DNA of 13,170 nucleotides, from contig WOZJ01000062.1 in the NCBI GenBank assembly GCA_011620345.1, positions 1-13,170 of the forward strand, written 5' to 3'. This document shows, one piece after another, positions 6,170-13,170 of the stretch. A program made the position numbers and the translations under genes. Each line of letters starts with the position of its first letter. Positions within the stretch are counted from its first letter, which is position 1. This stretch comes from Nitrospirota bacterium. Its GTDB lineage: Bacteria > UBA2233. Under the pieces are notes generated by a model. That model was not told the DNA's origin. It worked only from the letters and a program-made list of their open reading frames with translations, and searched no databases.

Positions 6170-7549
6170 TTACACCTCGGCCGCGAGCTCGCCCGGCACG
6201 GCGGCCTCCCACGGAGCGGGCTCCAAGACGAGCCGCCAAACAGGGTTGGCAAGCGCCCTGTCGACGTCTTTGGCTAGCCTGATAAGGCCCTTGTAGCCCG
6301 TGTAGCCGCGCATGCGCTCTTGGTTAATGTCTAAGAACGGAATCCTGGACTTGAGCGCGGCGTACTGGTTGCGGCCGCCAGCAATCAGCATGTCCGCCCC
6401 GCGCGTGCGGACAAGCTCTAAAAGCTCCTCTCCCGACGCTCGCGTAAGAAGAATGCCCTGATCGCCCAAAAGCTCTTTGGCCTTAGCAATGTCTTGCTCC
6501 GTGCTCTTTCTGGTGCTCGTGGCGATCACCTCCATGCCTAAATCTTTTAGGGCCGAGATGACCGACCAGCTCTTGACCCCTCCCGTGTAGAGCACGGCTC
6601 GCTTGCCTAATAGCCGTTTCCTGATAGGCTCGAGCGTTTGGAGGGTTTTCCTGGTCATGGCTTGGGTAAAAGCGCGCGTCTTTTCAATAAGCGCGGCATC
6701 TCCTAGACGCTCGACGATCCTTAAAAGCAGCCCGTTCGTTTCTTTGAGCCCAAAAAAAGACCCTTCCACGAACGGGATGCCGTAGCGCTCCTCAAGCCCG
6801 CCTGCCAAGTTGATCAGCGCGTTCGAGCAGATCAAAACGCTTAGCTTCGCCCTGTGGGCCGTGGCAACCTCTTCAAAGCGCCCGTCGCCCGTGATTTTGG
6901 AGAGCACCCGGATGCCCAACTCGGTGAAAACCGGCAGGATGTCCCAAAGCTCGCCCGAGACGTTGTACTCGCCGATGAGCGCGATGTCGAACGGGGTTGT
7001 TTCTTTGGGCTCCCTCGTTCCGATGACGTGCTTTAAGAGCGTATCGCCCGCCACGCGCGTGCCGAGCACCTTGGAGCCCACGAACCCAGGGGCCATCACG
7101 GGGATAACGGGCAGCCCTGTTTCTCGGGACGCCTTCTTGCACACGCTCTCGATGTCCTCGCCCGTAGATGCGGGCACGCAGGTAAGGTACACAAAAAGCG
7201 CCTTCGGGGAGTACCGCCCGGCAATTTCCAAGATCGCCCGAAAGAGCTTTTCCTCGCCCCCCATGACGATGTCGTTTTCGCTCAAATCTGTCGTGAAGGC
7301 CGTACGGTAAAGGCTGGGGCCCGAGCTTAGGCTGTTCCTCGAGCCCCAGGCGTTGCCCCAGCAGGCAATCGGCCCGTGCACGAGGTGCGCCGCGTCCGCG
7401 ATCGGGACGAGCGCGATCGTAGCGCCGTCGAAAGCGCACCCGCCCGAAGACGACCCGGGCTCGGGGGCCTTCCTGCATGCCGCCTTGTCTTTTTGCTTGT
7501 GCTCGCAGGAAGGCTCGTTGATCAGCTCTTTTGCCCTTGGCACGGCCAT
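6170..7549 (-). CDS. nifE: NifE, FeMo-cofactor scaffold subunit
   Basis: This 459-residue protein is very close to known NifE in length and sequence pattern. The O-cluster cysteines are C38 (SGGCAFDGA), C63 (HGPIACWGN) and C124 (VYLTCVPASTGEDI). N-terminal C15 and C25 lie in the typical NifE leader. Later landmarks are TTDLSENDIVMGG, APGFVGSKVLG, GEYNVSGELW, the LICSNALINLA cysteine, LYTGGVKSWSV and AGGRNQYAALKSRIPFLDINQER. With NifN it builds the FeMo-co scaffold complex in the cytosol. It begins 9 bases after nifK, with AGGAG six bases before the ATG. Confidence 0.97.
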   Translation of the reverse strand: MAVPRAKELINEPSCEHKQKDKAACRKAPEPGSSSGGCAFDGATIALVPIADAAHLVHGPIACWGNAWGSRNSLSSGPSLYRTAFTTDLSENDIVMGGEEKLFRAILEIAGRYSPKALFVYLTCVPASTGEDIESVCKKASRETGLPVIPVMAPGFVGSKVLGTRVAGDTLLKHVIGTREPKETTPFDIALIGEYNVSGELWDILPVFTELGIRVLSKITGDGRFEEVATAHRAKLSVLICSNALINLAGGLEERYGIPFVEGSFFGLKETNGLLLRIVERLGDAALIEKTRAFTQAMTRKTLQTLEPIRKRLLGKRAVLYTGGVKSWSVISALKDLGMEVIATSTRKSTEQDIAKAKELLGDQGILLTRASGEELLELVRTRGADMLIAGGRNQYAALKSRIPFLDINQERMRGYTGYKGLIRLAKDVDRALANPVWRLVLEPAPWEAAVPGELAAEV

Positions 7550-7558
7550 GGCTTACTC

Positions 7559-9109
7559 CTAGCGGATGAGGTCAAAAGAGATGTCGGTTTTGCCCGGCAC
7601 GTCCGTTTTCCTGTCGAGCTCGTCCAAAACCGTGTTCACGACCATCGTCAGGACGTTTAGCGCGCCCTGGTAGCCCAAGATCGGGTAGCGGTGCAGATGG
7701 TGCCTGTCGAAGATGGGGAACCCGATCCGTACCAGCGGCGTGCCCGTATCCCTTTGAAGGTACTTGCCGTGCGCGTTCCCGATGAAAAAGTCCACCGGCT
7801 CGGTAAACAGCAAAGAGCGCAAATGCCACAGGTCCTTGCCCGTGTAAACCTTTCCCGAAGCACCGAACGGGTTCGAAGAGAGCATCTCTTCGGCCTCTTT
7901 GGTAAACTCCTTGTCGCCGTTCGTGCACAAAAGGTGTGCGGGCTCGGCGCCAAGCTCCATCAAAAACGAGGTCAGCCCAAGGACCAAATCGGGGTCTCCG
8001 TAGATCGCAAAGCGCTTGCCGTGGATCCAAGCGCTGGAATCCGTCATCGCATCCAAGAGCCTCCCGCGCTCTTTTTCTAGCTCTTCGGGGATGGGCTTCC
8101 CTGTAATCTCCGAAATGGCCTCCATGAACGCGTCCGTACCCTTGACGCCAATCGGCCTGAGCGCGAGCGTCTTTTGCTGCGCCCAGTTTTGCGAGACCCA
8201 CTCGAGCGTCTTCAAGGTTGAATACCGCTGGAGGGCCAGCGTGGCCGATGCGTTTTGGGCGTCCAGCGCCTCCTCGAGCGGCGTACCCGCAGGGTAGAGA
8301 TGGTAATCGCCCGTGTTGGGCGAGTCCACGACGTCCGAGGTGTCGGCCAGAATGGTTGCCTCGATGCCGAAGGCCTTGAGCATCCGCTTGACTTCGCGGA
8401 TGTTGGCCGGGTAGGTGTCGAACCCTGGGATAATGTTGACCTTCCCGTTCGGGCTTCCTTTGGCGCGCGCCTCGGAAAGCGCCTGCAGAATCCCCTTGAG
8501 TATGTTGTCGTAGCCCGTTAAGTGCGAGCCCACGAAGCTCGGCGTATGGGCGAACGGAACGGGCAGGTCTTCGGGGATGGCACCCTGCTCTTTGGCATTC
8601 TTGATGAAGGCGTTTAAGTCGTCCCCGATCACCTCGGCCATGCAGGTCGTCGAGACGGCGATCATTTTGGGCTTGTAGAGCGCGTAGGCGTTCCCAAGCC
8701 CCTCGATCATGTTGCTCAACCCACCGAACACGGCCGCGTCCTCGGTCATCGAAGAAGAGACCGCGGCGATGGGCTCTTTGAAGTGCCTGGCAAAGTAGGT
8801 CCTGAAGTAGGCGACGCATCCCTGCGAGCCGTGGACGAACGGCAGCGTCCCTTCGAACCCCAGCGAGCACAAAACCGCACCCAGGGGCTGACAGGCCTTG
8901 GCCGGGTTGATGACGGCCGCCTCCCTGGCGAAGTTCTTTTCTTTGTACTCTTTGGTCTTCGTCCATTCGGAGACCTTAAGAACATCTTCTTCGCAGGGCA
9001 TCTCGCTTGCGGCCCGCTTGGCCTCAAAGCTTTTTTGGTAGCGCTCCTCTTGAAAGAGCTCTACGTGGTCCTTGATGCCCAAAGGCGCGTTGGTCTTGCC
9101 GGTGTCCAT
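7559..9109 (-). CDS. nifK: NifK, nitrogenase MoFe protein beta chain
   Basis: This 516-residue protein has the three P-cluster cysteines of the beta subunit: C73 (INPAKACQPLGA), C98 (HGSQGCVAYFR) and C156 (STTCMAEVIGDDL). An N-terminal extension of about 60 residues before these is usual for group I NifK. Other landmarks are ARHFKEPIAAVSSSMTED, TPSFVGSHLTGYDN, SSAWIHGKRFAIYGDPD and RIGFPIFDRHHLHRYP. With NifD it forms the alpha2beta2 dinitrogenase that reduces N2 to ammonia. The gap to nifD is only 3 bases, and GGAGGAGGG inside the nifD 3-prime end serves as its ribosome site, so the two subunits are coupled for equal output. Confidence 0.98.
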   Translation of the reverse strand: MDTGKTNAPLGIKDHVELFQEERYQKSFEAKRAASEMPCEEDVLKVSEWTKTKEYKEKNFAREAAVINPAKACQPLGAVLCSLGFEGTLPFVHGSQGCVAYFRTYFARHFKEPIAAVSSSMTEDAAVFGGLSNMIEGLGNAYALYKPKMIAVSTTCMAEVIGDDLNAFIKNAKEQGAIPEDLPVPFAHTPSFVGSHLTGYDNILKGILQALSEARAKGSPNGKVNIIPGFDTYPANIREVKRMLKAFGIEATILADTSDVVDSPNTGDYHLYPAGTPLEEALDAQNASATLALQRYSTLKTLEWVSQNWAQQKTLALRPIGVKGTDAFMEAISEITGKPIPEELEKERGRLLDAMTDSSAWIHGKRFAIYGDPDLVLGLTSFLMELGAEPAHLLCTNGDKEFTKEAEEMLSSNPFGASGKVYTGKDLWHLRSLLFTEPVDFFIGNAHGKYLQRDTGTPLVRIGFPIFDRHHLHRYPILGYQGALNVLTMVVNTVLDELDRKTDVPGKTDISFDLIR

Positions 9110-9112
9110 GCC

Positions 9113-10576
9113 TTAAGCCCTCCTCCATGGCGCCTGAATAAGACTCCAGGCGGGGTTATTGATTGCCATATCCATGTCGCGGGCGAACACCTTGAACCCG
9201 TCGTAGCCGTGGTAAGGGCCCGAGTAGTCCCAGGAGTGCATCTGCCGAAAGGGGATTCCCATCTTTTGGAATAAGTACTTCTCCTTGATCCCCGAGGCGA
9301 CCAAATCCGGCTTGAGCGCCTTGACGAGCGCTTCCATCTCGTAGGCCGTCACGTCGTCGTAAACGACCGTCCCTTCTTTGATGTGCTCCGTGGTCCTTTG
9401 GTAGTCGTCCTTATGGCCGAACTCGTAGCCCGTGCCCATCACCTCCATCCCCAAATCCTCGAAGGCGGGGATTGTGTGCCTTGGCCTAAGCCCGCCCACG
9501 TACAAAAGCACCCGCTTGTCCTTAAGCCTCGGCTTGTAGCGCTCGGTTATCGCGCCCATCTCGGGCTCGTAGCGCGCGATGAGCTTCTCGGCATTCTCCT
9601 GGATCGTTTCGTCAAAGTGCGAGGCGATCATCCTTAGCGACTTGGCGATCATCGTGGGCCCAAAGAAGTTGAACTCTATCCAGGGCACGCCGTAGGTCTC
9701 TTCGACAAAGCGGGTGATGTAGTTGATCGAGCGGTAGCAGTGGATGAGGTTGAGCTTAGAAAACGCCATTAGGGCAAGCTCTTTGAGCGTCGCGTCGCCC
9801 GTCCAGACGCTTACGACCCTGAGCCCCATCTCTTCTAATAGAATCCTCGAGGCCCATGCGTCCCCGCCGATGTTGTAATCGCCTACGATGGCGACGTCGT
9901 AGGGGCCGGGCTCGAAGCCCAAGTCTTTCTTGAACTGCTCGGCCTTGGGCATGATCCAGTCGCGGATCGAGTCGTTGGCGATGTGGTGGCCGAGCGATTG
10001 CGAAACGCCCCTGAAGCCTTCGCAGCGGACCGGCGTGACAGGCTTGCCCAGCTCGTTGCCCATCTTTCTAGACACCGCCTCGATGTCGTCGCCGATCAAC
10101 CCGACCGGGCACTCGGATTGCACCGTAAACCCCTCGGCCAAAGGGAACAGTTCGCTTAGCTCCTTCAAGAGCGTTTCAAGCCGCTTGTCCCCCCCGAAGA
10201 CGATGTCACGCTCCTGGAAGTCCGAGGTGAAATTGAGCGTTCCGAAGGTGTCCACGCCGGTCACGCCGACGTAATAGTTGCGCCTGCCTGACCATGAGTA
10301 CACCCCACACCCCACTGGGCCGTGCGAAAGGTGAATCGCGTTCTTGACGGGCCCCCAGACGACGCCCTTCGAGCCCGCGTAGGCGCAGCCCCTGGCCGTC
10401 ATGACGCCGGGCACGCTCTTGATGTTCGATTTGACGCCGCAGTCTTGGCTGCCCTCTTGGAACACGCCTAAGTGCTTTTGGCGCTTCTTCTTGGATTTAT
10501 CCGGATACGCCTCTAGGATCTCCTCGACGAGCGCCTTGCGCTCCTTGAGAACCCCCGCCTTATCGTGCGCTCCCAT
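9113..10576 (-). CDS. nifD: NifD, nitrogenase MoFe protein alpha chain
   Basis: I choose ATG 10576, giving 487 residues, because AGGAGG lies eight bases upstream. A TTG 30 bases further up would put that site inside the coding region. P-cluster ligands are C64 (ARGCAYAG), C90 ([10 protein letters not shown]) and C156 ([11 protein letters not shown]), two more than the Azotobacter numbers 62, 88 and 154. FeMo-co ligands are the cysteine in [11 protein letters not shown] and the histidine in [17 protein letters not shown]. The [15 protein letters not shown] segment and length point to a group I-like molybdenum enzyme; there is no sign of the VnfD or AnfD pattern, and a separate delta subunit is absent. 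It is the catalytic subunit holding the active-site cofactor. Confidence 0.98.
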   Translation of the reverse strand: MGAHDKAGVLKERKALVEEILEAYPDKSKKKRQKHLGVFQEGSQDCGVKSNIKSVPGVMTARGCAYAGSKGVVWGPVKNAIHLSHGPVGCGVYSWSGRRNYYVGVTGVDTFGTLNFTSDFQERDIVFGGDKRLETLLKELSELFPLAEGFTVQSECPVGLIGDDIEAVSRKMGNELGKPVTPVRCEGFRGVSQSLGHHIANDSIRDWIMPKAEQFKKDLGFEPGPYDVAIVGDYNIGGDAWASRILLEEMGLRVVSVWTGDATLKELALMAFSKLNLIHCYRSINYITRFVEETYGVPWIEFNFFGPTMIAKSLRMIASHFDETIQENAEKLIARYEPEMGAITERYKPRLKDKRVLLYVGGLRPRHTIPAFEDLGMEVMGTGYEFGHKDDYQRTTEHIKEGTVVYDDVTAYEMEALVKALKPDLVASGIKEKYLFQKMGIPFRQMHSWDYSGPYHGYDGFKVFARDMDMAINNPAWSLIQAPWRRA

Positions 10577-10584
10577 ATAACATG

Positions 10585-10590
10585 CCTCCT
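10585..10590 (-). promoter_or_regulatory. nifD ribosome binding site (decides start)
   Basis: AGGAGG on the minus strand lies eight bases before ATG 10576. It supports that start over a TTG 30 bases upstream. Confidence 0.8.
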
Positions 10591-10612
10591 GTTGTTGTGT
10601 GGACAAAAAAGC

Positions 10613-11521
<909 letters not shown>

Positions 11522-12946
11522 TTACGAAACGGCCCGGTTGGCTTGCTCTTCAAGCGCCGGGATGCTGATTTTCTCCTTTGCCCAGGCCATGAAGGCCTCT
11601 TCAATCGGGCCAATTTGACGCACGACTTCGATGCCGGCCTCCAAGAGCGCTTGCTCGGGGGCGGGCCCGATCGCCATCACAAAGAGCGCCTGAACGCCCT
11701 CGAGCGCTTTGAGGGTTCGGCTCATTTTCGTTTGGGCGCCTTCTTCTTCTTGACAGTCCGAACCCGTGGCGCAGTAAAGCTCGACCTTTCGCGCACCCAA
11801 TAGCTTGAGCGAACCGTCTTCTTGAACTTCGTACACCAAGAACTCCTTGGCATGGCCGAAGTGCTCGTTGACAAGCCCCATCCCCTTGGTGGCGACGGCA
11901 ATCTTGGTACCTGAAAGCGCTTTCCCCACCCGGTAGGCCTCGTAGCTTTTGATAATCTGCTCGCGTTTCATCCGGTCGGTTTCGATGCGCTGCTCTAAAT
12001 GGGCATGCATCCGCTCGATCACGCCCACGTCAAAACTCTGCTCGATTGTCTCTTCTTCAAGGCAGGTGCCTTTTTCCTGCGAGGTGTCCTTGCAGAGCAA
12101 ACCGGACGCATCCGCCCTGCAAAGCCTGCAGTGGCGCATGAGGTTGACGTTGGCCTCGATCTTGCTTTGGAGCGCCTCGATGGCTTGAGGGCTTGGCGAA
12201 ACGACCCCCATCTTGGAAAAGGCGCTCCCGTAGCCGGGCGAGATCGCAACCGGCATGAGGTTCACAAGGAACGCGCCTAAGTTTTTGAGCTCCTTGGCGA
12301 GCTTTGGGACGTGCGCGTCGTTGACGCCCGGAATGACGACCGTGTTGACCTTGACGAGCACGTTTTCTTTGGCCAGCAGCCTCAAGCCCTCGAGCTGGTT
12401 CTCGATGAGCACTGCCGCCGCATCCTTGCCCGTAAGGCGCTTGTGGCCGTGGAACGCCCAGGCGTAGATTTCTTTGCCAATGTCGGGGTCGAGCGCGTTG
12501 ATCGTGACCGTCACATGGTCGATGCCCAATTCGAGAATCTCGGGAAGAAACTCTTTGAGCCGAAGCCCGTTGGTCGAGAGGCAAAGCTTGAGCATTGGGA
12601 TTGCCTCTTTAATGAGCCTTAATGTCCCAAAGGTTTTTTCTGGGTTGGCCAAAGGATCTCCAGGCCCTGCAATGCCGACGACCGAGAGCTGCGGAAGGCG
12701 CATGGCCACGGACATCACTTTTTTGAGCCCGGCTTCGGGGCTTAACAGCGTGCTTGAAACGCCCGGCCTCGATTCGTTCGCGCAGTCGAATTTACGGTTG
12801 CAGTAGTTGCACTGGATGTTGCAGGCTGGCGCCACCGGCAAGTGAACCCTTGCGAAGTAGTGCTGAGCCTCGGGGCTGTAGCAAGGGTGGCTTTCCACCC
12901 GCTTATCGATTGGGGTCTTCTTGTATTGGCGGAGGCTCGTGGCCAT
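11522..12946 (-). CDS. nifB: NifB, radical SAM FeMo-co precursor synthase with NifX domain
   Basis: This 474-residue protein has the radical SAM motif C42-x3-C46-x2-C49 in PVAPACNIQCNYCNRKFDC, which holds the SAM-binding [4Fe-4S] cluster. It also has GIAGPGDPLANPEKTF, LCLSTNGL, TVTINALDP and MRHCRLCRADASGLL (C273, C276), all typical of NifB. From about residue 350 a NifX-like domain follows (KIAVATKGMGLVNEHFGHAKEFLVYEV), so this is the two-domain form. NifB joins two [4Fe-4S] units with a carbide from SAM to form NifB-co. The start is ATG 12946 with GGGAG nine bases upstream. It is the first gene after the sigma-54 promoter and is followed 27 bases later by nifH. An additional Cys285 follows the second cysteine pair. 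Confidence 0.97.
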   Translation of the reverse strand: MATSLRQYKKTPIDKRVESHPCYSPEAQHYFARVHLPVAPACNIQCNYCNRKFDCANESRPGVSSTLLSPEAGLKKVMSVAMRLPQLSVVGIAGPGDPLANPEKTFGTLRLIKEAIPMLKLCLSTNGLRLKEFLPEILELGIDHVTVTINALDPDIGKEIYAWAFHGHKRLTGKDAAAVLIENQLEGLRLLAKENVLVKVNTVVIPGVNDAHVPKLAKELKNLGAFLVNLMPVAISPGYGSAFSKMGVVSPSPQAIEALQSKIEANVNLMRHCRLCRADASGLLCKDTSQEKGTCLEEETIEQSFDVGVIERMHAHLEQRIETDRMKREQIIKSYEAYRVGKALSGTKIAVATKGMGLVNEHFGHAKEFLVYEVQEDGSLKLLGARKVELYCATGSDCQEEEGAQTKMSRTLKALEGVQALFVMAIGPAPEQALLEAGIEVVRQIGPIEEAFMAWAKEKISIPALEEQANRAVS

Positions 12947-12990
12947 CTTGACGCGCTCCCTGGTTTCTTCGTCTTGCTCTTAGTAATACA

Positions 12991-13006
12991 AGCAAAGGCC
13001 ATGCCA
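12991..13006 (-). promoter_or_regulatory. Sigma-54 (-24/-12) promoter of the nif operon
   Basis: Read on the minus strand the site is TGGCATGGCCTTTGCT. It fits the sigma-54 consensus TGGCAC-G-N4-TTGCW at all but one position (C to T), with the invariant GG and GC dinucleotides correctly spaced. The GC at 12993-12992 places transcription start near 12980, about 34 bases before the nifB ATG. This is the only convincing promoter in the window. Confidence 0.85.
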
Positions 13007-13022
13007 TCTTGCACCTCTTTCG

Positions 13023-13035
13023 ATAACGCTTGATA
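13023..13035 (-). promoter_or_regulatory. Possible IHF-like bending site
   Basis: The minus strand reads TATCAAGCGTTAT, which has the WATCAA core of the IHF consensus but a poor match in the TTR half. It sits between the promoter and the upstream palindromes, at about -43 to -55, where IHF often binds at nif promoters. The match is weak and could be chance. Confidence 0.25.
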
Positions 13036-13092
13036 CAAGGCACTTTACGGGATGTTGTACGACCACGGCCCACGACTAAGGCCGCTCCCTCG

Positions 13093-13108
13093 TGGTGATA
13101 AAACACCA
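13093..13108. promoter_or_regulatory. Palindrome TGGTG-N6-CACCA, copy 1 (candidate activator site)
   Basis: The sequence TGGTGATAAAACACCA is a perfect five-base-arm palindrome with an AT-rich centre, centred about 120 bases upstream of the predicted start. It has the same arms and spacer length as a second copy 30 bases away. It could be the binding site of a dimeric regulator; which one is unknown. Confidence 0.6.
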
Positions 13109-13122
13109 ACAAGGGTTTTTTA

Positions 13123-13138
13123 TGGTGCCTCAGCACCA
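13123..13138. promoter_or_regulatory. Palindrome TGGTG-N6-CACCA, copy 2 (candidate activator site)
   Basis: The sequence TGGTGCCTCAGCACCA has the same arms as copy 1 and a different spacer that extends the dyad to six base pairs. It is centred about 150 bases upstream of the predicted start. A run of six T lies before it on the plus strand and no T-run follows it on the minus strand, so a nif-strand terminator is unlikely. Confidence 0.6.
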
Positions 13139-13170
13139 AACGGGGCTGTTGGGAATATAAAAGCCCGGGG

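Noticed and set aside
6166-6252. N-terminal extension of nifN into nifE.
   Set aside because: The added residues are not NifN-like, and ATG 6165 has a ribosome site and puts the conserved cysteine at residue 44 as in known NifN.
7572-8966. A 464-codon open frame on the minus strand in another frame within nifK.
   Set aside because: It lies wholly inside a strongly supported nifK, its product is rich in Arg, Gly and Ala like a shifted GC-rich frame, and it has no recognisable domain.
13043-13066. Dyad GGGCT/AGCCC near the right edge (13143-13166) and TGT half-sites near 13053 as regulatory elements.
   Set aside because: The stem is short with a 14-base loop, and the TGT half-sites lack ACA at the right distance.
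12903-13139. A minus-strand frame of 78 codons covering the nifB promoter region.
   Set aside because: It contains the sigma-54 site and overlaps the nifB start in another frame; the product is a basic, domainless string.

Overview
The window is almost entirely one co-directional nitrogen-fixation (nif) gene cluster on the minus strand. It reads from right to left, from a promoter near 13.0 kb to the left edge, where the last gene is cut off. The order in transcription is nifB, nifH, nifD, nifK, nifE, nifN, nifX, a NifX-associated DUF269 gene, nifW, nifT, a nif-type 2[4Fe-4S] ferredoxin (fdxB type), a second nifX-like gene, nifI1, nifI2, a hesA/moeB-like gene, and a GAF-domain histidine kinase. 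Gaps between genes are 3 to 45 bases, and several junctions are 4-base or 7-base overlaps. I see no internal terminator, so the whole set looks like a single long operon.

The gene set covers the molybdenum nitrogenase (NifH, NifDK), the core of FeMo-cofactor assembly (NifB makes the precursor, NifEN is the scaffold, NifX-type proteins carry cofactor), accessory factors (DUF269, NifW, NifT), an electron carrier, and two PII-like proteins (NifI1 and NifI2) that in other organisms switch nitrogenase off in response to ammonium. The key metal ligands of NifB, NifH, NifD, NifK, NifE and NifN are all present, so the core system looks functional. nifV, nifS, nifU, nifA, nifQ and nifZ are not in the window. 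I also see no DUF683 gene, which often follows DUF269.

The only real control region is the 220 bases at the right end. It holds a near-perfect sigma-54 -24/-12 promoter about 45 bases upstream of nifB. Further up, centred near -120 and -150, are two copies of the palindrome TGGTG-N6-CACCA exactly 30 bases apart, where an enhancer-binding activator would sit. The classical NifA site TGT-N10-ACA is not seen in this stretch. Together with the histidine kinase at the operon's tail, this suggests control by a two-component or non-standard sigma-54 activator. That is inference.

The organism is a diazotrophic bacterium, moderately GC-rich by eye, with strong Shine-Dalgarno sites. The mix is mosaic: NifW, NifT, DUF269 and FdxB recall proteobacterial-type clusters; nifB at the head and hesA in the operon recall Paenibacillus-like operons; and the NifI pair is typical of methanogens and many anaerobic bacteria. 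I cannot assign a phylum from sequence alone. The main oddities are the tandem palindromes, a HesA-like protein with an altered ATP/Mg site, a NifW with a cysteine tail, and the relocated NifI pair next to a sensor kinase.
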